The notes beneath the pieces are model-generated. The model was not told the origin of the DNA. It searched no databases and worked only from the letters and a program-made list of their open reading frames with translations. Below, in pieces: positions 1 to 5,268 of a DNA stretch of 5,268 bases (its first letter is position 1; every line of letters begins with the position of its first letter). Position numbers and translations under genes: made by a program. This DNA is from Frankiales bacterium (GTDB taxonomy: Bacteria > Actinomycetota > Actinomycetes > Mycobacteriales > Jatrophihabitantaceae), in assembly GCA_025963265.1 (NCBI GenBank), contig JAOPUY010000472.1, positions 1 to 5,268 of the forward strand, written 5' to 3'.

Positions 1-379
1 CGCCGGTGGCCGCGCCCTGGTGCGGCTCGACATAGGACGGGTGGTTGTGGGACTCGATCTTGAACGTGACCGCCCAGCCGTCGCCGATGTCGACCACACC
101 CGCGTTCTCGCCCATGCCGACGAGCAACGACTTACGGGCGGCTTCGCCGAGCTTCTCGCCGAACTGCTTGAGATGGACCTTGGACGATTTGTAGCTGCAG
201 TGCTCCGACCACATCACCGAGTACATCGCCAGCTCGCTGCTGGTCGGGCGGCGGCCGAGGATCTCCTTGATCCGGGCGTACTCGTTGTCGGCCAGCCCAA
301 GCTGGCGGAAGGGCTGCGCGGCGTCTGGGTCCTTGCCGGCAGCCTGCACGTTATCGACCTGGGGACGGACGGCGGTCAC
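1..379 (-). CDS. purL: Phosphoribosylformylglycinamidine (FGAM) synthase, large subunit PurL, N-terminal part
   Basis: PurL is the ATP-dependent catalytic subunit of FGAM synthase, step four of cytosolic IMP synthesis. With PurS and PurQ it converts FGAR, ATP and glutamine to FGAM. I translated 126 codons from a GTG at 379..377; the gene leaves the window at base 1, so only about a sixth of a typical 740-residue small-type PurL is present. Visible motifs are [19 protein letters not shown] (residues 49-67, with the conserved H60), [18 protein letters not shown] (90-107) and [18 protein letters not shown] (109-126), all classic PurL N-terminal signatures. The GTG overlaps the purQ stop as GTGA, which implies translational coupling. 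GGGAGG at 394..389, nine bases upstream, supports this start. A second in-frame GTG at residue 11 is possible but has no comparable support. Identity is secure; only the exact start is slightly open. Confidence 0.96.
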   Translation of the reverse strand, partial: MTAVRPQVDNVQAAGKDPDAAQPFRQLGLADNEYARIKEILGRRPTSSELAMYSVMWSEHCSYKSSKVHLKQFGEKLGEAARKSLLVGMGENAGVVDIGDGWAVTFKIESHNHPSYVEPHQGAATG

Positions 380-1080
380 GCTGCGGTACCTCCCGCGCTG
401 GACATCATTTTCTGCAGGACGGAGGTGAAGAAGGTCAGGCCGTCGGTGCTGGGGCCGGTCAGATCCTCGACCGCGTGCTCGGGATGGGGCATCAGCCCGA
501 CCACGTTGCCGTCGGCGTTGCTGATCCCGGCGATGTTGCGGTAGGAGCCGTTGGGATTGTCGTCCAAGTAGCGAGCGACGACGCGGCCCTCGCCTTCCAA
601 CTCGTCCAGGGTGCGGCGGTCGGCCACGTAGCCGCCCTCACCGTTCTTCAACGGGACGACGATCTGCTGACCAGGCTCGTAGTCACGGGTCCAGACCGTC
701 TCGTTGCTTTCGATTCGCAGTCGCTGATCGCGGCAGACGAACTTGCGGTGATCGTTGCGGATCAAGGCCCCGGGCAGCAGGTGCGCCTCGCACAGCACCT
801 GAAAGCCGTTGCAGATCCCGAGCACCGGCAGCCCGTCATGCGCGCCCTCGATCACCGATTGCATCGCCGGCGAGAAGCGGGCGATCGCGCCGCACCGCAG
901 GTAGTCGCCATAGGAGAAGCCGCCCGGCAGCACCACGGCCGACACACCGGCTAGGTCCCGATCGCCGTGCCACAGCGGCACGGGTTCGCCCCCGGCCAGC
1001 CGTATCGCGCGTAGTGCGTCGCGATCGTCCAGACTGCCGGGGAAAGTGATCACGCCAACGCGCTGCCGATTCTGGGCCAC
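376..1080 (-). CDS. purQ: FGAM synthase, glutaminase subunit PurQ
   Basis: PurQ is the class I glutamine amidotransferase subunit of FGAM synthase. It releases ammonia from glutamine and passes it to PurL, with PurS bridging the complex. The 234-residue protein is complete and of normal length. It opens with [15 protein letters not shown] (8-22). The oxyanion-loop region [19 protein letters not shown] spans 52-70, the nucleophile elbow GICNGFQ puts the catalytic Cys at residue 90, and MPHPEH (197-202) supplies His199 and Glu201 of the triad. The start is GTG at 1080..1078. An in-frame stop (TAA) lies just upstream, so no longer form exists, but the ribosome binding site is poor, with only TTTAGGG abutting the codon. 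The gene follows purS after 85 bases and overlaps purL by four (GTGA). The arrangement purS-purQ-purL is the standard Gram-positive/archaeal-type FGAM synthase set. Confidence 0.98.
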   Translation of the reverse strand: MAQNRQRVGVITFPGSLDDRDALRAIRLAGGEPVPLWHGDRDLAGVSAVVLPGGFSYGDYLRCGAIARFSPAMQSVIEGAHDGLPVLGICNGFQVLCEAHLLPGALIRNDHRKFVCRDQRLRIESNETVWTRDYEPGQQIVVPLKNGEGGYVADRRTLDELEGEGRVVARYLDDNPNGSYRNIAGISNADGNVVGLMPHPEHAVEDLTGPSTDGLTFFTSVLQKMMSSAGGTAA

Positions 1081-1145
1081 CCCTAAAGATTACCGGGTTC
1101 GGAGGACCTGCCTCTGCCATTGCCGTTGTTCGGGCGGGCGGGCGG

Positions 1146-1164
1146 CGGCCCGATCGGTGGGCCG
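1146..1164 (-). other. Small GC-rich hairpin just after the purS stop
   Basis: On the minus strand CGGCCC (1164..1159) can pair with GGGCCG (1151..1146) around a seven-base loop. It begins two bases after the purS stop codon, in the 85-base purS-purQ gap. No T-run follows, so it does not look like an intrinsic terminator. It might affect mRNA stability or be chance in GC-rich DNA. The rest of this gap shows no convincing promoter. Confidence 0.3.
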
Positions 1165-1165
1165 G

Positions 1166-1396
1166 TCAGCGGCGGATGGTGAAATCCTCGATTACCGGGT
1201 TGGCCAACAGCGTGTCGGCCAGTTGGTTCAGCGTCTCGTCCGACAAGCCGTCCTCGACCTCGAGTTCGAAATGCTTGCCCTGCCGGACCGAGGAAACGCC
1301 CTGGATCCCGAGTCGACCGAGCGCTCCGAGGATCGCCTGGCCTTGCGGGTCCAGGATCTCGGGCTTCATCACTACGTCGACGACGACACGGGCCAC
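1166..1396 (-). CDS. purS: FGAM synthase, small subunit PurS
   Basis: PurS is a small non-catalytic protein that bridges PurQ and PurL and helps move ammonia between them. With the start chosen here it has 76 residues, a typical PurS length. The sequence has the family core KPEILDPQGQAI near the N-terminus, GVSSVRQGKHFELEV in the middle and LLANPVIEDFTI near the end, very like actinobacterial PurS. Two starts are possible: ATG at 1402..1400 and GTG at 1396..1394. GAAGGAG at 1410..1404 ends one base before the ATG but seven bases before the GTG. The GTG start also gives an N-terminus MARVVVDVVMKPEIL matching known homologues, so I prefer it. The gene sits 33 bases after atzF with no terminator visible between them, which makes co-transcription with the guanidine genes plausible. 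Confidence 0.96.
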   Translation of the reverse strand: MARVVVDVVMKPEILDPQGQAILGALGRLGIQGVSSVRQGKHFELEVEDGLSDETLNQLADTLLANPVIEDFTIRR

Positions 1397-1403
1397 GGTC
1401 ATG

Positions 1404-1410
1404 CTCCTTC
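1404..1410 (-). promoter_or_regulatory. Ribosome binding site that decides the purS start
   Basis: GAAGGAG is a strong Shine-Dalgarno match. Only one base separates it from the upstream ATG (1402..1400), too close for initiation, while seven separate it from the GTG at 1396..1394. It therefore favours the GTG start of purS. Confidence 0.75.
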
Positions 1411-1429
1411 GGTCAGCTTCGGCGACAGC

Positions 1430-3124
1430 CTATCGGTGTGCGGCCAGGTACGCCCGCCAGCCTCCGAAGGCCGTTATGTCGCGCTCGGCGTCGACGCCGT
1501 CGGCCGTGCAGATGAAACCAAGCACCGAGCGGCCATCGCTCAGGGCGACGGCGCCGAGCCCAAGCGGCGCCCCGATGGTGGCGATGAAGCCGGCCAGCGC
1601 GGCCGGCGGCAGGCTCCACAGTTCGACCTCCAGGCCCGTCCCGGTCGCCTCGCCGCCAGGAATGCGCGTGACGCCGGGACGTCGCACCGGACCCGGGACC
1701 TCGTACATGCGGTAATCGGCCGCGGTGCGGCTGGTCTCCACGAACTGTCCGCCGCGCCGAACGAGATCGGCGTTCAGCGGCTGACCGGTCAGATGGGCGC
1801 CGGCCACCGCCACGAGCAGCGCTGGCTCGGCCGCGGGCAGCGGCTCGTCGGCCCAGAGCGAGCCGACGTCCAGCAGCACCTCGTCGCTAAACGCCGGGCC
1901 CAGGAACTGGACCCCGAACGGCAGCCCGTCCGAGCGACGTCCGGCCGGAACCGCGATCGCTGCCAGGTCGAGCAGGTTCGTCATGTTGGTGAACCGTCCC
2001 AGCCGTGAGTTGACCGCGACCGGCTCGGCGGTCACGTCGGCCAGGGTCGGGTGGGTCGGTGTGACCGGCAGCAGGATGGCGTCGACCTGGGCCCAGATCG
2101 GATCGGTCGCCCGCTTGAGCTCGGCCAGGCGGTACATGCCTCGGAAGGCGTCCTCGCCGGTCACTGCCGCCGCCCCGGCCACGATGGCCCGCACCGTCGG
2201 ATCGATGTGCTCCGCGTCCTCGAGCTCCGCTCCGAACGCGACGGCGCGCTCGGCGACCCAGGGCCCGGAGTAGAGCAACTGCGCGGCCTCCAAGAACGGC
2301 GCCGCCTCGAAGGGCACCAGCGTGAACCGCCCGGCCGCCGCCGCGAGCGCCGCCTCCCAGGCCGCCTGGTGCACCGGATCGAGATCGAGGTCCTCGGTCG
2401 GCACCCCGATCACCGGACGCGCGCCCAGGCGCAGGGCCGCCGAGCGGGGCGAACGTTCGGCCGGCCGCGGACGGGCGTAGGGATCGGCGGGATCGAAAAC
2501 GGCGGCGACCTCGAACAACGTGCGGGCCAATGCCACCGACGGGGTGAGCACGGTCACGCAGTCCAAGGACCGGCAGGCTGGCAGCACGCCGCTGGTCGAG
2601 ATCAGCCCCTTGCTGGCCTTCAGGCCGACCAGCCCGTTGAACGCGGCCGGCACCCGGCCGCTGCCGGCGGTGTCGGTCCCGAGCGCGAATGACACGAGGC
2701 CCTTGGCCACGGCGACCGCGCTGCCCGAGCTTGAGCCGCCGCTGACGTGCGCGGCGGAGAACACCGAATGACAGGCGCCGTAGGGCGACCGGGTGCCCAC
2801 CAAGCCAGTCGCGTACTGGTCGAGGTTCGTCTTGCCGATCGGCACCGCGCCGGCCTCGAGCAACCGGTCGATCACGAACGCGTTGGCTTTGGCCGGCTCG
2901 GTGCGGGCCGGGTTGGCCGCAGTCGTGGGCACCCCGGCCACGTCGATGTTGTCCTTGACCGCAAACGCGAGACCGCCCAAGGGCCCGGTCGGGTCGGCCA
3001 GCGCGGTCAGCGCTTCGAGGTCGTCCTCGCCCAGCACGCTGATGAAGGCGGGTTGCCCCGACTCGAGGGCCCGGGCCGCGGCGGCGCTCTGCCGCGGTGT
3101 GATCGCGACGGCTGGCTGGGTCAT
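1430..3124 (-). CDS. atzF: Allophanate hydrolase (AtzF/DUR2-type amidase)
   Basis: Allophanate hydrolase is a cytosolic enzyme that breaks allophanate (N-carboxyurea) into ammonia and CO2. It serves guanidine, urea-carboxylase and s-triazine pathways; the upstream riboswitch and cgdAB point to guanidine here. The protein has 564 residues, near the roughly 600 of AtzF. The N-terminal amidase-signature domain (about 1-430) shows an intact Ser-cisSer-Lys triad: Lys57 in AVKDNIDVAG, cis-Ser131 in SGGSSSGSA and nucleophile Ser155 in GTDTAGSGRVPAAF. The Ser131-Ser155 spacing equals that of FAAH. The C-terminal domain (about 437-564) has HLTGQPLN, ADYRMYEVPG, PLGLG and FGGWRAYL, specific to allophanate hydrolases and absent from general amidases. 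I chose ATG 3124..3122, two bases after the cgdB stop; the longer frame begins with TTG at 3166 inside cgdB and lacks support. A separate urea or guanidine carboxylase gene is not adjacent. Confidence 0.96.
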   Translation of the reverse strand: MTQPAVAITPRQSAAAARALESGQPAFISVLGEDDLEALTALADPTGPLGGLAFAVKDNIDVAGVPTTAANPARTEPAKANAFVIDRLLEAGAVPIGKTNLDQYATGLVGTRSPYGACHSVFSAAHVSGGSSSGSAVAVAKGLVSFALGTDTAGSGRVPAAFNGLVGLKASKGLISTSGVLPACRSLDCVTVLTPSVALARTLFEVAAVFDPADPYARPRPAERSPRSAALRLGARPVIGVPTEDLDLDPVHQAAWEAALAAAAGRFTLVPFEAAPFLEAAQLLYSGPWVAERAVAFGAELEDAEHIDPTVRAIVAGAAAVTGEDAFRGMYRLAELKRATDPIWAQVDAILLPVTPTHPTLADVTAEPVAVNSRLGRFTNMTNLLDLAAIAVPAGRRSDGLPFGVQFLGPAFSDEVLLDVGSLWADEPLPAAEPALLVAVAGAHLTGQPLNADLVRRGGQFVETSRTAADYRMYEVPGPVRRPGVTRIPGGEATGTGLEVELWSLPPAALAGFIATIGAPLGLGAVALSDGRSVLGFICTADGVDAERDITAFGGWRAYLAAHR

Positions 3125-3126
3125 CC

Positions 3127-3774
3127 TCACCACCAACCGAGCAACTGGACGGCGGTCGGGTTCCAACCGTTGCAGGGGTTGTTCAGCTGCGGGCAGTTGC
3201 TGATCAGCACGAGCAGGTCGCGGCTGGCGGTGACCTCGACGTACTTGCCGGGCGCGGAGAGCCCGTCGTCGAATTTCAGGTCGCCGGCGGCGGTCACCGG
3301 CACGTTCATGAAGAAGTTGATGTTGTGGCCGAGTTCGCGCTGCCCGATCCCGGCCGCCGCGCCGTAGGCGAGGAAGGTCTGCCGGCAGGCGTGCAGATGC
3401 CGGGTGTGCTCGCCGTAGCGGATGACGTTGCTCTCCTGGGCGCAGGCGCCGCCGATGGTGTCGTGCCGTCCGCAGGTGTCCTCGGTGATCACGGCCAATT
3501 CGGCCAACCGGTTGGAGATCAGCCGGGAGCCGGTGGTCAGATACACCGCCCCCTGCTCGCGGATGGTGTCGAAGGCGCTGTAGCGGTGGCCGATGTCGGC
3601 GGCGTCGTAGAACAGCGTGTCCACCGCCTGGTTGCCGTGCAAGTCGACGATCCGCAGCCGGCCGCCCGACGGCACGGTGAGCAGGATTCCGTCACCGGCC
3701 TCGACCACCCGGTCGAAGACGGCGGCGGCCGGCGGCCCAGTCGGAGTGGTGACGGTGGTCGGGGTCAGGGTCAC
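3127..3774 (-). CDS. cgdB: Carboxyguanidine deiminase subunit CgdB (DUF1989, UAAP2 type)
   Basis: This is a DUF1989-family protein of the type formerly called urea amidolyase associated protein 2. The CgdA/CgdB pair is known to deiminate carboxyguanidine to allophanate plus ammonia. The protein has 215 residues. Family motifs are VDLHGNQAVDTLFYDA (43-58), a Cys/His-rich stretch TCGRHDTIGGAC with Cys101, His104 and Cys111 (likely metal or active-site ligands, by family inference), HNINFFMNVPV (150-160), APGKYVEV, and the C-terminal NCPQLNNPCNGWNPT with Cys194 and Cys201. The start is GTG at 3774..3772, overlapping the cgdA stop as GTGA. GAAAGG at 3787..3782, seven bases upstream, is a fair ribosome binding site. 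The overlap suggests coupled synthesis, as expected for two subunits of one enzyme. The N-terminal 18 residues are Thr/Pro-rich and probably flexible. The subfamily assignment (UAAP2, not UAAP1) rests on motif recall and gene order. Confidence 0.92.
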   Translation of the reverse strand: MTLTPTTVTTPTGPPAAAVFDRVVEAGDGILLTVPSGGRLRIVDLHGNQAVDTLFYDAADIGHRYSAFDTIREQGAVYLTTGSRLISNRLAELAVITEDTCGRHDTIGGACAQESNVIRYGEHTRHLHACRQTFLAYGAAAGIGQRELGHNINFFMNVPVTAAGDLKFDDGLSAPGKYVEVTASRDLLVLISNCPQLNNPCNGWNPTAVQLLGWW

Positions 3775-4490
3775 AGAAACGCCTTTCGGGTCTGCTCGAG
3801 GGCGCGGGCGCTCTCCGGGCGGAACTGAACGCTCGGGTCATCGGGGCCGGCCAGCTCGGTTGGAGGGGCCAAGCTGACCTCGACTAGGACCGCGGCTGGG
3901 GCGTACGGGCCCGGGTTCAGCGGGTGCTGGGTCGCCGCGCAGACCACCAGCACGTCCTGTTCGGTGCGCAACGTGACCGAGTCGCCGGCGCCGCTGTGCC
4001 CGGTGACGAAGCCGAAGCTGCACTTCGCGTCCTCGGTGATGCCGACCTTCGTGAAGAAGTTCACCGGCCCGTGCAGGTCGGCCTCGCCCAGCCCGTGCTT
4101 GTTGAGCTCGCTGACGAGGCCGGTTCGAGCTGAGCGGCGCCAGTCGTTGCGGTCGACGCCGTAGCTGCTCGGTCCGAACCGGGTCAGGTGTTGCTCGTGC
4201 CCGATGCCGGTGAGCGCGTCGTGCCAGTCCAGCGAGGAGGCGGTGACCGAGGCCAGCGCCAGCCCCCGGTCCGACATCAACACCATCGGCGCGGTGATCC
4301 GGGCGCTCATCTGGGCCTTGAGGGTGTCGGGCACGTTCAGCCGGTCCAGCCGGTCCGCGCCGAGCAGCAAGGTGGTGAGGTTGGCGTCCGGGCCCTGGGC
4401 GGTGAAGGTGACCAGCCGCCCGGCCCGCACCGGGCTCGACCAGGCCGCGCCGCCCGGGATCTCGTGCCGGTAGCTGGTTTCAGTCCTCAT
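3771..4490 (-). CDS. cgdA: Carboxyguanidine deiminase subunit CgdA (DUF1989, UAAP1 type)
   Basis: This is the partner of CgdB in carboxyguanidine deiminase and the first gene behind the guanidine riboswitch. It is a 239-residue DUF1989 protein of the class long annotated as urea amidolyase associated protein 1. It begins SYRHEIPGGAAWS (6-18), a typical opening for this subfamily, and contains LNVPDTLKAQ (51-60), SLDWHDALTG (87-95 region, His90-Asp91), DLHGPVNFFTKVGI (138-151), GHSGAGDSVTLRTEQDVLVV (164-183) and ATQHPLNPGPYAP (186-198). Compared with CgdB, the stretch before the conserved His-Asp reads SSLDWHD instead of DTCGRHD, so the Cys ligand candidate is absent; the two subunits may have different roles. 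The start is ATG 4490..4488 with GGGGGA at 4502..4497, six bases upstream. It lies directly after the riboswitch, and its stop overlaps cgdB by four bases. No signal peptide or membrane segment is visible, so it should be cytosolic. Confidence 0.92.
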   Translation of the reverse strand: MRTETSYRHEIPGGAAWSSPVRAGRLVTFTAQGPDANLTTLLLGADRLDRLNVPDTLKAQMSARITAPMVLMSDRGLALASVTASSLDWHDALTGIGHEQHLTRFGPSSYGVDRNDWRRSARTGLVSELNKHGLGEADLHGPVNFFTKVGITEDAKCSFGFVTGHSGAGDSVTLRTEQDVLVVCAATQHPLNPGPYAPAAVLVEVSLAPPTELAGPDDPSVQFRPESARALEQTRKAFL

Positions 4491-4496
4491 GTCGGG

Positions 4497-4502
4497 TCCC
4501 CC
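4497..4502 (-). promoter_or_regulatory. Ribosome binding site of cgdA, possible riboswitch output
   Basis: GGGGGA lies six bases before the cgdA ATG and about 17 bases after the aptamer's 3' end. A CCCC run immediately upstream (4508..4505) and the CCC just after it could form short competing pairs with G-runs, including the GGG of CCCGGGAG at the aptamer end. That makes it a candidate control point. No fold was computed. Confidence 0.5.
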
Positions 4503-4518
4503 AGGGGCCGGCGAAGGC

Positions 4519-4622
4519 CTCCCGGGTTTTTGTCCCGCCGTGGAACGAGCGCACCTCGTGCGCTCGCCTGCATCTCTTGGACCAGGCCCGCTCGTCGTGA
4601 CGACCGAGCGACGGAACCCTAG
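4519..4622 (-). ncRNA. Guanidine-I (ykkC class) riboswitch
   Basis: This cis-acting RNA aptamer binds free guanidine and switches on the genes behind it. Reading the minus strand, the conserved blocks occur in order: CTAGGGTTCCG (4622..4612); a variable hairpin with arms CGCTCG and CGAGCG (4610..4589); CTGGTCCAAGAGATG (4585..4571), matching the consensus CUGGUCCGAGAG with one change; a second hairpin with nine perfect pairs, CGAGCGCAC / GTGCGCTCG, around a GAG loop (4566..4546); and CACGGCGGGACAAAAACC followed by CGGGAGG (4542..4519), matching the ACGGCGGGA-CAAAAGCCCGGGAG core. The aptamer ends 28 bases before the cgdA start. No T-run follows any hairpin, so control by translation seems likelier than an intrinsic terminator, though that is inference. 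The cgdA-cgdB-atzF genes downstream agree fully with a guanidine ligand. Related ykkC subclasses (ppGpp, PRPP) are less likely given this gene context and the good match to the guanidine-I core. Confidence 0.95.
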
Positions 4623-4703
4623 ACGCGCCCCGCCGCGGTGGCGGGTCCGGATCAGTAAAGCAACGAGCTGTTACGACCGGATTACCCGATCCGCATCAAC
4701 CGA
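4623..4703 (-). promoter_or_regulatory. AT-richer leader between purC and the riboswitch, possible promoter region
   Basis: The part next to purC (4649..4703) is about 53% GC by my count, clearly lower than the flanking DNA, which often marks a promoter in high-GC actinomycetes. The best hexamer pair I can find is TTGATG (4699..4694), a 17-base spacer, then TCGTAA (4676..4671), which is a poor -10. No rho-independent terminator for purC is visible; the only small inverted repeat is CGGAT/ATCCG with no T-run. Whether the riboswitch transcript starts here or continues from purC is therefore open. Confidence 0.3.
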
Positions 4704-5268
4704 TCAGCTCAGCCAGTCGGCGAAGTCGAGCCCGGTCAGGCGCTCGTAGGCCTCGACGTAGCGCGCCCGAGTCGCGGCCGCCACCTCCGGCGGCAGCGCT
4801 GGCGGCGGTTGCTCGGACTTGCGGTCCCAGCCCGAGGCGGGCGAGGTCAGCCAATCTCGCACGTACTGCTTGTCGAAGCTGGGCTGGGGCCGGCCCGGCG
4901 CGTAGGTCTCGGCCGGCCAGAACCGGGACGAGTCGGGGGTCAGCACCTCATCGCCGAGCAGCAGCGCGCCGCTGTCCCGGGAGCGGCCGAACTCGAACTT
5001 GGTGTCGGCCAGGATGATCCCGCGCTCAGCCGCGATGGCCGAGGCCGCGGCGTAAATCTCCAGCGTCTTGGCCCGCAGCTGTTCGGCGGTCGCCGCGCCG
5101 ACCTGCTCGACGGTGGCGGCGAAGCTGATGTTCTCATCGTGCTCGCCCACCTCGGCTTTGGCCGCAGGGGTGAAGATCGGCTCCGGCAGCTGATCGCCGT
5201 CGACCAGCCCAGCGGGCAGGCCGATGCCGCAGACCGAGCCGGACTGGTGGTACTCGAGCAGTCCGCTG
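4704..5268 (-). CDS. purC: SAICAR synthetase (phosphoribosylaminoimidazole-succinocarboxamide synthase), C-terminal part
   Basis: PurC joins aspartate to CAIR using ATP to form SAICAR, a mid-pathway step of cytosolic IMP synthesis. The gene enters at the right edge without its start; 187 codons plus the TGA stop (4706..4704) are present, roughly two thirds of a 290-300 residue actinobacterial PurC. In order I see [20 protein letters not shown] at the window edge, [14 protein letters not shown], the family signature GEHDENISF (residues 41-49 of this fragment), [10 protein letters not shown], the metal/nucleotide-site stretch [17 protein letters not shown], the [13 protein letters not shown] block and a C-terminal tail with [18 protein letters not shown] and [12 protein letters not shown]. 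The reading frame is open through the window edge, so the GTG at 5150 is an internal Val codon, not a start. The nearest downstream gene is cgdA, 213 bases on, in place of the purine gene one would expect. Confidence 0.98.
   Translation of the reverse strand, partial: SGLLEYHQSGSVCGIGLPAGLVDGDQLPEPIFTPAAKAEVGEHDENISFAATVEQVGAATAEQLRAKTLEIYAAASAIAAERGIILADTKFEFGRSRDSGALLLGDEVLTPDSSRFWPAETYAPGRPQPSFDKQYVRDWLTSPASGWDRKSEQPPPALPPEVAAATRARYVEAYERLTGLDFADWLS

Noticed and set aside
1131..1148. Plus-strand G-tracts (three GGG and two GG) in the purS-purQ gap, a possible G-quadruplex
   Set aside because: Only three tracts reach three Gs and such runs are common by chance in DNA this GC-rich; no regulatory context supports it.
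1046..2008. Long plus-strand open frame of 320 codons opposite purS and atzF
   Set aside because: It is antisense to genes with clear families, rich in Arg/Gly/Ala as expected of GC-biased shadow frames, and has no recognisable domain. The same holds for the other plus-strand frames at 20..544, 475..954, 2051..2692, 2747..3367, 3325..3828 and 4188..4622.
1430..3166. Longer atzF starting at TTG 3166
   Set aside because: The start codon is TTG, lies inside cgdB and adds 14 residues without family similarity; the ATG at 3124 is positioned two bases after the cgdB stop and gives a normal N-terminus.
3127..4490. Calling the two DUF1989 genes urea amidolyase accessory proteins acting on urea
   Set aside because: The guanidine-I riboswitch directly upstream and published reassignment of these families to carboxyguanidine deiminase make guanidine the better substrate; no urea carboxylase is present.
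4671..4699. Candidate sigma-70 promoter TTGATG-N17-TCGTAA ahead of the riboswitch
   Set aside because: The -10 matches the consensus at only two positions, so it is noted within the leader entry but not called as a defined promoter.
4704..5150. purC as a short gene starting at GTG 5150
   Set aside because: The frame continues open to the window edge and the upstream residues ([16 protein letters not shown]) are conserved PurC sequence, so this GTG is internal.

Overview
The window is high-GC DNA coding entirely on the minus strand, and its gene content points to an actinomycete. It holds the three-part FGAM synthase set purS-purQ-purL, and the PurS, PurQ and PurL sequences resemble mycobacterial/actinobacterial versions as I remember them. 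I cannot name the genus.

Layout in the direction of transcription (right to left): the C-terminal part of purC (SAICAR synthetase) enters from the right edge and stops at 4704. A 213-base gap follows (4491..4703). Its distal part is relatively AT-rich and may hold a promoter; its proximal part carries a clear guanidine-I (ykkC) riboswitch at about 4519..4622. Next come three tightly packed genes: cgdA and cgdB (DUF1989 family, the older 'urea amidolyase associated proteins' 1 and 2, now known as the carboxyguanidine deiminase subunits) and atzF (allophanate hydrolase). Then the purine genes resume with purS, purQ and the first 126 codons of purL, which runs off the left edge.

Together, cgdAB and atzF make the lower half of the guanidine degradation route: carboxyguanidine is deiminated to allophanate, which is hydrolysed to ammonia and CO2. 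The riboswitch upstream identifies guanidine, not urea, as the likely trigger. The biotin-dependent guanidine carboxylase that feeds this route is missing from the cluster: cgdB and atzF are only two bases apart.

The most interesting feature is the location. A guanidine-sensing and guanidine-degrading module sits between purC and purSQL, all genes point the same way, and only 33 bases separate atzF from purS, with no visible terminator or promoter. Read-through could therefore place purSQL partly under guanidine control. That is inference from layout and needs transcript data.
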